6,356 nt of DNA from JBELHR01 sp042091275 (GTDB lineage Bacteria > Bacteroidota > Bacteroidia > Flavobacteriales > Flavobacteriaceae): the NCBI GenBank assembly GCA_042091275.1, contig JBELHR010000055.1, positions 1-6,356 of the forward strand, written 5' to 3'. A program made the translations under genes and the position numbers. Positions 1 to 5,793 of this stretch are shown here, piece after piece. Numbering within the stretch: the first letter of the stretch is position 1; each line of letters opens with the position of its first letter. The notes below the pieces were generated by a model, which was not told where the DNA came from, did no database searches, and was given only the letters and a program-made list of their open reading frames with translations.

Positions 1-1206
1 GTTTATAGCTTGGGTTCGGTATATGTTCCAACCGAAAATTTAGAGGCCGATGAAATTATGGAGCGTTTTTATGACAAACTAAACGATAACCATCCAGACT
101 CGTATATTTCCTCCAAACTTTTTTATAGACAAAGTTTAATAACGGAAATGGATAAAATGCATTTTAAATTAAGGGAATCCACTATAGAGGGTTTTGACAA
201 AAAATTACTAGACTCTATAGAATCCGTAATCCCTAAAGAAACTGCCTATTATTTTGAAATGGCAGGAATGAGAGAGGGGAACTTTGAGCAGGGGAAATTC
301 AAAGTAGAGCGTGCGGCAGAACTATACGATAAAGAAAAAGATTTAAGTTTTGAGGGAATCGCGGAACAACTCGAGCAATTATTCAATAAAAATGTAAAGA
401 AAAACTCCTATTTTAAGATAAAATCCGGACTGTTTTCAACTAAGGTTCAAGCAGACGAATTATTTTATGAAGAGGAAAACGAAGATGAAGGGGACCAAAC
501 TCCCGAAAAAAAGACAGATTCTGTCCCTAGCTATAATCGATTCACTGGCTTTGAAAATTCCATAAATAGATTATTCAACAATTTATTTTACCGCGACGAC
601 AGTACCCTAGACATCATGGAAAAGAAATCTCGTTATAATTGGAGTCTAGACGGATATGACCAAATTGACAATCACTCGGTTTATAAAATAACTTTTGAAC
701 CCAAGGGAAGTAAAGATTTTGCTGGTTCACTTTATATAGATATGGAGGATTTCGCTGCTATGAGAATTGATTTTCACAATGTAAAGCCTCTGAGAAGTTT
801 TAATTTATTAGGTATTAGCTATTACAATGATGTTTATACGGGTAAAGTCATTTTTAAACAACAAGAAACCGGCTATTTTCCCAAATATATAGAAGTAGTG
901 GATAGAGAATCCGTCGGAGTTTCACGTCCCTTGAAAATTATTGAAAAAAATAAATTTGTCAAAGGGAGAAGAAAGCAAAATGAAATTTCCCTCAAAATGG
1001 ATATTAAAGTCAAAAATATCAGTAAACACGAGCTATTGCTTTTAGATGTAAACTCTTCCTCTCTGGATAATTTCAAGAATTTAAAGCGAAATACTGCATT
1101 TGAACCGGTTTATCTCAAAGAATTTGATCCCCAATTTTGGTCGGAATACTTAATTATTGAACCGAATGAAACCATTCAAAACTTTAAGATAGAAGATTCG
1201 GAATAA
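1..1206 (+). CDS. Carboxypeptidase-like regulatory domain-containing protein, Bacteroidota envelope family (5' end missing)
   Basis: The reading frame is open from the first base, so the gene starts outside the window; the TTG at 10 is merely internal. The visible 401 residues match, from memory, the C-terminal two thirds of a flavobacterial family named after an N-terminal carboxypeptidase-D-like regulatory beta-sandwich. That domain and any signal peptide would lie upstream. Recognisable stretches, numbered from the first visible codon, are an STIEGFDKKLLDSI-like segment early on, SLYIDMEDFAAMRIDF in the middle, and the very basic RPLKIIEKNKFVKGRRKQNE at 309-328, followed near the end by FDPQFW and IIEPNE. 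An acidic run (about 157-165) followed by TPEKK looks like a flexible linker. No catalytic site or membrane helix is visible. A periplasmic or outer-membrane location is inferred from the family. The molecular function is unknown. The gene ends inside the opposing MarC gene. Confidence 0.75.
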   Translation, partial: VYSLGSVYVPTENLEADEIMERFYDKLNDNHPDSYISSKLFYRQSLITEMDKMHFKLRESTIEGFDKKLLDSIESVIPKETAYYFEMAGMREGNFEQGKFKVERAAELYDKEKDLSFEGIAEQLEQLFNKNVKKNSYFKIKSGLFSTKVQADELFYEEENEDEGDQTPEKKTDSVPSYNRFTGFENSINRLFNNLFYRDDSTLDIMEKKSRYNWSLDGYDQIDNHSVYKITFEPKGSKDFAGSLYIDMEDFAAMRIDFHNVKPLRSFNLLGISYYNDVYTGKVIFKQQETGYFPKYIEVVDRESVGVSRPLKIIEKNKFVKGRRKQNEISLKMDIKVKNISKHELLLLDVNSSSLDNFKNLKRNTAFEPVYLKEFDPQFWSEYLIIEPNETIQNFKIEDSE

Positions 1207-1816
1207 GCGTTTCAACAGCAGATATAATAAACTCGACCCCTATAGTTATAACAATAAAACCAATTATTCGCGATAGGGCATTTATTCCGGAAGCACCTAA
1301 TTTGTTAGAAATAGGGTGGGCAGTTCTCAATACGACATAAACTAGAAGACTCACTGCAATAACTGCAGCTAGGATAGTAATTTGCTCTGTCACAGTTGAA
1401 ACCTCTTGTTTGTAGGAGATTAAAAGAGATATGGTTCCTGGTCCTGCAATCATCGGCAGAGCCAAAGGCGTTATTGCAATATCTTCTCTCTGAGCAACAT
1501 CTGCCTTGACAAATTTGTTTTTCATTCCCTTGTGTTTTCGAAATTCCCCCGACAAAAGAGAAAATCCAGAAGAGGCTATAATAAGACCTCCTCCAATTTT
1601 TAAAGCGGGAATCGAAATACCGAAAAACAATAAAATATAGTCCCCCAGAAAAAAGGAAATTAATAGTATAAATAGTACCGTTAAACTAGTCTTCAATACA
1701 ATGGGACGAATTTCTAGGGAATCGTGATCAGAGGTCAGTCCTACAAAAACTGGAATAGTGCCCAATGGATTCATTACCGAAAATAAGGCAGTAAAAGCTA
1801 AGAAAAATAAACTCAT
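1184..1816 (-). CDS. MarC family integral membrane protein (NAAT-type transporter family)
   Basis: This is a 210-residue, very hydrophobic protein with about six predicted membrane helices (roughly 3-27, 40-58, 61-83, 114-135, 144-164 and 183-205). Family marks are NPLG at 16-19 in the first helix, an IGGG motif at 74-77, and PLALPMIAGPGTIS at 117-130 opening the fourth helix. A charged loop (about 91-112) separates the two three-helix halves, as is usual in MarC proteins. The length matches the family norm. MarC proteins sit in the inner membrane and are called neutral amino acid transporter-like. The substrate is not established, and the old link of E. coli MarC to multidrug resistance was not upheld. 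The ATG at 1816 is preceded by an A-rich stretch (GCAGAAAAAAAA). The gene appears monocistronic. It overlaps the upstream plus-strand gene tail-to-tail by 23 bp, leaving no space for a terminator of its own. Confidence 0.93.
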   Translation of the reverse strand: MSLFFLAFTALFSVMNPLGTIPVFVGLTSDHDSLEIRPIVLKTSLTVLFILLISFFLGDYILLFFGISIPALKIGGGLIIASSGFSLLSGEFRKHKGMKNKFVKADVAQREDIAITPLALPMIAGPGTISLLISYKQEVSTVTEQITILAAVIAVSLLVYVVLRTAHPISNKLGASGINALSRIIGFIVITIGVEFIISAVETLIPNLLS

Positions 1817-2015
1817 TTTTTTTTCTGCAAAACTAAGAGCTACTCAGTTAGAATAAGTTTGTTGAACGGTTAACATTTGATGAAATAGAGTTTAATAAAT
1901 CATTAAAACCCAAATTGTTGATTAGTTGTGAATAACTTCGATATTTAATAATAATTGAGTAGACATTTACTAATCGCTTTTGATTAAATTTAGTTAAACG
2001 GTAAATTCTTTCATT
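1817..2015. promoter_or_regulatory. Divergent intergenic region between marC-family gene and PIN-PhoH gene
   Basis: These 199 AT-rich bases must hold the promoters of both divergent genes. No reading frame of note is present. No complete Bacteroidota promoter (TTG, 17-23 bp, TANNTTTG) is obvious. TAAGTTTG at 1854-1861 (+) matches the -7 box but lacks a TTG upstream. TTG at 1955-1957 followed 17 bp later by CGCTTTTG (1975-1982) has only the TTTG half and would give a leader of about 27 nt for the PIN-PhoH gene. Two similar 13-mers, GTTGAACGGTTAA (1861-1873) and GTTAAACGGTAAA (1993-2005), lie 132 bp apart. TTTAAT (1891-1896) and ATTAAA (1902-1907) form a small inverted repeat. The regulatory role is inferred from gene layout; the individual elements are weak. 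Confidence 0.5.
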
Positions 2016-3335
2016 ATGGCAAAAATCTTTGTTTTAGACACTTCAGTTTTACTTTTTGATCACAGCGCTATGGATCACTTTGAAGATAACGACGTCGTTA
2101 TTCCAATTACGGTACTGGAAGAGTTGGATAATTTTAAAATAGGAAACGAGACAAAAAATTACGAGGCTCGTTCGGTTATTCGATTTTTGGATACCCTATC
2201 GGAGGACGGAAATTTGAACAGCTGGAAAACCCTTGGAGAAAATAAAGGAAGGATTAAAATTGATATGGTCAACAAGCCCCCTAGCGAGTTGGACGCAGAA
2301 CTCGTTTTTAATTCCTTTAAAAATGACCATAAAATCATTAATTCTGCTTTGAGGCAAAAGGAAGAATTTCCAAAAAACGAAGTTATCCTGATAACTAAGG
2401 ATATCAATTTGAGAATTAAGGCCAAAGCGATTGGTCTAAAATCTGAAGATTATAAAACCGGTAAGGTCAGCGATAAAACGACCTCTGAGGGAAGTGAAAA
2501 TATGCGAATTGAAATTCCGGGGGAATTATTACAAAAACTATATCAGGAACGCAGTATTGAGGCCAAAGACCTTCTTGGAGATCGCAAAATAGCAAACAAC
2601 TATTATTTCCTTCAGGCCAATAGTCAAACTGCCTTAGCTCGCTATAGTAAAGAAAAGGATCAAATCGATTTGGTAGAAAAACAATTAGCCTACGGAATAC
2701 GCCCGAGGAATGCGGAACAAACTTTTGCTTTAGATGCTCTGATGGATCCTAAAATTCCTTTAGTGGCCATTGAAGGAGTAGCTGGAACCGGTAAAACTCT
2801 TTTGGCCCTTGCGGCAGCCGTTGAACAAAAAAACATCTATGATCAAATAATTCTTGCTAGACCTACAGTTCCTTTGAGCAACAAGGAACTCGGTTTTTTA
2901 CCGGGAGATGCAGAGGATAAAATTGCTCCATATATGGCTCCTCTTTGGGACAACCTGAAATTTATAAAGTCCCAATACAAGGAGAACTCCAAAAAGCGTC
3001 AAAAACTGGATAGTATGACCGAGGACAGTGAACTTCAAATCACTGCACTTAATTTTATTCGAGGTAGAACGCTGACTAGTACTATATTTATTATTGACGA
3101 GGCTCAAAATTTAACCCCTCACGAGGTAAAAACCATCATTACAAGAGCTGGAGAAGGTACTAAAGTTATATTTACAGGAGATATTCATCAAATTGATACG
3201 CCTTATCTCGATACTTATAGTAATGGTTTGTCTTATATTATTGAGAAATTAAAGGGAGAGAAATTATTCTCCCATATAAAACTGCAAAATGGAGAACGTA
3301 GCGAACTGGCAAATCTCGCAAACATTTTGCTTTAG
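2016..3335 (+). CDS. phoH2: PhoH family protein with N-terminal PIN domain (PhoH2/YlaK type RNase-ATPase)
   Basis: The 439-residue protein fuses a PIN-type RNase to a PhoH ATPase. The N-terminal PIN domain (about 1-140) keeps its acidic set: D8 in VLDTSVLLFD, E35/E36 in VLEELDNFK, D104 in NDHKIINSA and D129 in LITKDINLRIKA. A linker of about 90 residues follows. The PhoH domain (about 230-439) has a Walker A motif GVAGTGKT at 254-261, the PhoH signature ELGFLPGD, a Walker B IIDEAQN with D361-E362, then TGDIHQID and a terminal GERSELANLA. All catalytic positions look intact and the length is typical of the fusion. Characterised PIN-PhoH proteins (mycobacterial PhoH2) unwind and cleave RNA using ATP, so a cytoplasmic RNA-processing or decay role is likely; the target RNAs are unknown. 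The ATG at 2016 is immediately followed by the PIN core, so an upstream start is unlikely. No Shine-Dalgarno sequence is visible. The gene stands alone and ends at a hairpin. Confidence 0.95.
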   Translation: MAKIFVLDTSVLLFDHSAMDHFEDNDVVIPITVLEELDNFKIGNETKNYEARSVIRFLDTLSEDGNLNSWKTLGENKGRIKIDMVNKPPSELDAELVFNSFKNDHKIINSALRQKEEFPKNEVILITKDINLRIKAKAIGLKSEDYKTGKVSDKTTSEGSENMRIEIPGELLQKLYQERSIEAKDLLGDRKIANNYYFLQANSQTALARYSKEKDQIDLVEKQLAYGIRPRNAEQTFALDALMDPKIPLVAIEGVAGTGKTLLALAAAVEQKNIYDQIILARPTVPLSNKELGFLPGDAEDKIAPYMAPLWDNLKFIKSQYKENSKKRQKLDSMTEDSELQITALNFIRGRTLTSTIFIIDEAQNLTPHEVKTIITRAGEGTKVIFTGDIHQIDTPYLDTYSNGLSYIIEKLKGEKLFSHIKLQNGERSELANLANILL

Positions 3336-3338
3336 ATT

Positions 3339-3363
3339 AGAGGTCTATTAAACCTAGACCTCT
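3339..3363. terminator. Bidirectional hairpin terminator between convergent genes
   Basis: AGAGGTCTA (3339-3347) and TAGACCTCT (3355-3363) are a perfect 9-bp inverted repeat around a 7-base loop. The hairpin begins 3 bases after the TAG of the PIN-PhoH gene and ends at the base adjoining the TAA of the opposing glycosyltransferase gene, so it occupies almost the whole 28-bp gap. On the plus strand a short T-rich stretch (TTTATT) follows. On the minus strand the downstream sequence has only a weak T content. Its position between two convergent stops supports a terminator shared by both transcripts. The U-tracts are poor, so efficiency cannot be judged. Confidence 0.7.
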
Positions 3364-4398
3364 TTATTCCATTTCTGAGGAGAAATGTATCTTGTCCCTA
3401 TTACTCAAGTTACATACTAGGTCAGTAAATAATAGGTCTATAATTTGATCTATTTGGTAGCTGTAATTCACAGCTATTTTCTCCTCACTTTTAATCCACG
3501 AACGTATCTCTTTTTTCCGCTTCTTTTTTAGATCTTTTAGGACAGGAACACCAATATTAGATAGAGACATGGCGTTACATTGTTGTTCATACTGACCTTT
3601 CATTGGAATAACTAATAATTTCTTTTTCAGATATAAAACCTCTGCAGGAAGTTCAAACCCTGCTCCGCAAATAACTCCTTTTGCATGACAGAGACTAGTC
3701 AAAAACTTTGTGTTGGAAATTGGCTTTACACTGACAGATCCAATCTTGTAAGCTTTTTTACATCTCTTGGAAAAGATATGCCATTTTACACCTTTTAATT
3801 GCGAAAAGAACTCTACTTGTTTTGTCTCGCTAAAAGCTGGGAGATACACTAAATAATGTGTCCTCTCTTTTACTAATAGTTGACGGATTTCTTGACGAAT
3901 TACCGGACTAAATATTTTAGGTGAATAGGATTCAAAATGAAAACCATAAGAATAATCAAATGGAGCATATTTTTCCATTATTGTTCTACCAATAAAATCG
4001 GTGTTTAACGGTTTTGGGCTTTGTTCGTCCAACACTGCTGCTTGATGACTCAGGGCGATACAGGGTATGGAGGCTCTTTTTGCCGCCCAAGCACTAATTG
4101 GCTCAAAATCATTGATGACAGCATCAAACTGCTCTATTGGAAAGGTATTTATTTCTTTTTTTAGACTTCTAAAGCTAGCTTCTAAATAAGACTTCCAGTA
4201 GTCAATACCACCATTAGATCCAAAAATAAAACTCAGTCCTTTTCTTCTGTAATCAATTGGGAAAGGTAATTCGACTTCTGAGTCGTAACCCGAAACTAAA
4301 ATCTTGACTTCGCAATAACGATTTAGAATAGGGATAATTTCTTTGGCTCGGCTCAAATGACCGTTTCCTGTACCTTGTATTGCATATAGGATTCTCAA
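3364..4398 (-). CDS. Glycosyltransferase family protein, GT-B fold (UGT/MurG-like), second gene of operon
   Basis: The 344-residue protein resembles the GT-B glycosyltransferases of the COG1819/MJ1255-like group. The N-terminal ILYAIQGTGNGHLSRA (3-18) is the glycine-rich acceptor-side loop that opens these enzymes. The C-terminal half has CGAGFELPAE (244-253) and, shortly after, GQYEQQCNA (268-276), which correspond to the nucleotide-sugar binding region of MurG/UGT-like proteins. A lysine/arginine-rich patch follows (about 280-290), which could hold the protein at an anionic membrane surface. There is no signal peptide or membrane helix, so it is probably cytosolic or peripheral. The start is TTG at 4398: the family's conserved N-terminus begins exactly there and no ATG in this frame lies nearby. 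It overlaps the stop of the phosphoesterase gene by 4 bases (TTGA), with GGAG 2 bases upstream, which suggests translational coupling. Sugar and acceptor are unknown; a lipid acceptor is inferred from the partner gene. Confidence 0.85.
   Translation of the reverse strand: MRILYAIQGTGNGHLSRAKEIIPILNRYCEVKILVSGYDSEVELPFPIDYRRKGLSFIFGSNGGIDYWKSYLEASFRSLKKEINTFPIEQFDAVINDFEPISAWAAKRASIPCIALSHQAAVLDEQSPKPLNTDFIGRTIMEKYAPFDYSYGFHFESYSPKIFSPVIRQEIRQLLVKERTHYLVYLPAFSETKQVEFFSQLKGVKWHIFSKRCKKAYKIGSVSVKPISNTKFLTSLCHAKGVICGAGFELPAEVLYLKKKLLVIPMKGQYEQQCNAMSLSNIGVPVLKDLKKKRKKEIRSWIKSEEKIAVNYSYQIDQIIDLLFTDLVCNLSNRDKIHFSSEME
4395..4398 (-). other. TTGA stop-start overlap (translational coupling)
   Basis: On the minus strand the four bases TTGA contain the TGA stop of the phosphoesterase (4395-4397) and the TTG start of the glycosyltransferase (4396-4398). 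GGAG lies 2 bases upstream of the TTG, too close for a standard ribosome binding site. Re-initiation by the terminating ribosome is therefore the likely way the second gene is translated. A rare start codon together with coupling suggests the glycosyltransferase is made in limited amounts tied to its partner; this is inference. Confidence 0.65.
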
Positions 4399-5243
4399 AT
4401 CTCCGTATTTAAGTCCGTCAACATTTTTTGAAATAAAGCTTTCTGATCCAAGTCCACCAAATCGTATTCCTCTTCAACGGTCAGATCATCGCTTGAATGC
4501 ATATACATAGACCACTCTCCCTCATTATATTCCAAAGCAGATAAGTTTTCTATCCAATCACCAGAATTATAATAATTAATTTGTTTCCCCGATTTAGCAG
4601 TGATTGATTTAATTTCAGGATGGTGAATATGTCCACATATAACCGCATCAACATTTCTTTTTACAGCCAATTCAGCTGCGAGATCTTCAAAGTCATTGAT
4701 AAATTTAATAGCCGATTTTACATTGTTTTTAATCCGTTTTGAAAAAGATACTTTGGGCTGTGAAAACACTTCTCTTACCCTATTTATAAAAACATTTAGG
4801 AAAATCAAACCATCATATCCGACAGCTCCTAACTTGGCTAGCCATTTGGAATTATTCATAACCACATCTAAAGCATCTCCATGAAAAAACCAATATTTCA
4901 CCTTATCTAGTTCAAGAGTAAGATGGTTTTCTATTTTAATATTACCTAGTTGAAGTCCTTGAAATTTGCGAATAGTTTCATCGTGATTCCCTGTAATATA
5001 GAAAACCTTTGTTCCCTTCGAAGCCAAATTCAATATTTGTTTAAGAACTTTCATATGACTTTTGGGAAAATATCTTTTTTTAAATTGCCAAATATCTATA
5101 ATATCTCCGTTTAAAATAAGAGTGCCTGGATCGATGGACTTTAAATAAGTATTTAGCGCTTTGGCTCTGCAACCATAAGTACCCAAATGAATATCCGAAA
5201 CAACTACCAATTCAAGTTTGCGTTTTATTTTGTTTACCGACAT
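4395..5243 (-). CDS. COG2908 metallophosphoesterase: UDP-2,3-diacylglucosamine diphosphatase-like / PlcP-like
   Basis: This is a calcineurin-like phosphoesterase of 282 residues when started at the ATG at 5243; a TTG two codons earlier (5249) is possible but less likely. Metal-site motifs are complete and in order: SDIHLG (16-21), GDIID (46-50), GNHDE (85-89), HGD (121-123) and GHIHHPE (204-210), predicting a dinuclear Mn/Mg centre. Automated annotation would call it UDP-2,3-diacylglucosamine diphosphatase, the LpxH step of lipid A synthesis. However, E. coli LpxH has GNRD and is about 240 residues long. The GNHDE motif, the W-x-F/L-K-K segment after GDIID, and NSGDWIENLSAL near the end agree better, from memory, with PlcP-type phospholipases C of rhizobia and marine bacteria. 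No signal peptide is seen, so it acts at the cytoplasmic face. It is the first gene of an operon and its stop overlaps the glycosyltransferase start. The family is certain; the substrate is not. Confidence 0.9.
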   Translation of the reverse strand: MSVNKIKRKLELVVVSDIHLGTYGCRAKALNTYLKSIDPGTLILNGDIIDIWQFKKRYFPKSHMKVLKQILNLASKGTKVFYITGNHDETIRKFQGLQLGNIKIENHLTLELDKVKYWFFHGDALDVVMNNSKWLAKLGAVGYDGLIFLNVFINRVREVFSQPKVSFSKRIKNNVKSAIKFINDFEDLAAELAVKRNVDAVICGHIHHPEIKSITAKSGKQINYYNSGDWIENLSALEYNEGEWSMYMHSSDDLTVEEEYDLVDLDQKALFQKMLTDLNTEI

Positions 5244-5327
5244 ATTCAAATTAACAGAAAGAACAATAATTAAAGATTTCCAAATCGTTATTTCGTGGTT
5301 AAATTCTTAACTTTCTCAAAAAAAAGG
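5244..5327. promoter_or_regulatory. Divergent intergenic region between phosphoesterase operon and tspO operon
   Basis: This 84-bp AT-rich gap separates two divergent operons, so it should carry both promoters. Near-matches to the Bacteroidota -7 box TANNTTTG exist: TAACTTTC at 5308-5315 (+) and TTAATTTG at 5247-5254 (-). Neither has a TTG at the right upstream distance, and the minus one would leave almost no leader, so I do not assign a promoter. Alternative starts GTG 5295 (tspO) and TTG 5249 (phosphoesterase) would shorten the gap. No hairpin or obvious operator is seen. Confidence 0.45.
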
Positions 5328-5786
5328 ATGGTTACAAGAATACTGATTTTTGCAGTTTTAAATTTTGGTGCACTCTATTTAGGAAGTGTATTTACAACAC
5401 CTGGAGTAGACTCGAATTGGTATGAAACCTTAAACAAAGCTCCATGGACGCCACCAGGATGGGTTTTTGGATTTGCTTGGACTACCATAATGGTTTGTTT
5501 TTCTATTTTTATGGCAAAACTATATGTGCTTGAAGAAGACAAAACTCAAATCCTAGTACTCTTTGCTATTCAATGGATTTTAAATATTGCTTGGAATCCT
5601 ACCTTTTTTTATTTTAAACAACTAGAATTAGCGGTAGTGGTAATCTTATCTCTAACGGTTATCGTAGCTTTATTTCTCCTCCTTTATCAAAAGAAAATGG
5701 GAGCGTATAGCTTATTGATTTTACCCTATCTCATCTGGTTGATCATAGCAGATAGTTTAAGTATTTACAGCAGTTTAAAAAATTAG
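5328..5786 (+). CDS. tspO: TspO/MBR family tryptophan-rich sensory protein
   Basis: This is a membrane protein of 152 residues from the ATG at 5328. Five helices are expected: about 3-23, 45-67, 74-95, 101-121 and 126-148. The family core is clear: tryptophan-rich WYETLNKAPWTPPGWVFGFA (31-50), then QWILNIAWNPTFF (82-94), and LPYLIWLIIADSL (132-144) in the last helix. TspO homologues bind porphyrins and other tetrapyrroles and can promote their breakdown in light and oxygen; some affect stress responses or tetrapyrrole export. A GTG at 5295 would add 11 residues (VKFLTFSKKR and the initiator), but the ATG gives the usual length and directly follows a purine stretch, AAAAAAAAGG. The gene ends with tandem stops TAG TAA (5784-5789). 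The flavin reductase ATG follows 7 bases after the TAG, implying one transcript. The family call is firm; the ligand is unknown. Confidence 0.93.
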   Translation: MVTRILIFAVLNFGALYLGSVFTTPGVDSNWYETLNKAPWTPPGWVFGFAWTTIMVCFSIFMAKLYVLEEDKTQILVLFAIQWILNIAWNPTFFYFKQLELAVVVILSLTVIVALFLLLYQKKMGAYSLLILPYLIWLIIADSLSIYSSLKN

Positions 5787-5793
5787 TAAGTCC

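Noticed and set aside
10..12. TTG at 10 as the true start of the first gene
   Set aside because: The frame is open to base 1 and the family has a further N-terminal domain, so the gene is cut by the window edge.
873..1076. Minus-strand open frame of 67 codons
   Set aside because: It lies wholly antisense to the envelope-protein gene, has no recognisable motif, and is a shadow of that gene's codons.
1828..1835. Minus-strand TAGTTTTG, an exact match to the Bacteroidota -7 box TANNTTTG, upstream of the MarC gene
   Set aside because: It would place transcription start only about 5-7 bases before the ATG, and no TTG lies 17-23 bp upstream of it.
1854..1861. Plus-strand TAAGTTTG as the PIN-PhoH promoter -7 box
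   Set aside because: No TTG at the proper distance upstream, and the leader would be about 150 nt; an 8-mer with two free positions is expected by chance in AT-rich DNA.
1891..1907. TTTAAT-N5-ATTAAA inverted repeat as an operator
   Set aside because: Arms of six A/T bases are common by chance in a region this AT-rich and nothing else supports a binding site.
4696..4884. Plus-strand open frame of 62 codons inside the phosphoesterase gene
   Set aside because: It is antisense to a well-conserved coding region with intact motifs and resembles no protein family.
2016..5243. A phosphate-starvation regulon joining phoH2 with the PlcP-like operon
   Set aside because: The PhoH name comes from E. 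coli Pho regulation, but the genes are convergent, separated by a hairpin, and no Pho-box repeat was seen; proximity alone is not evidence.
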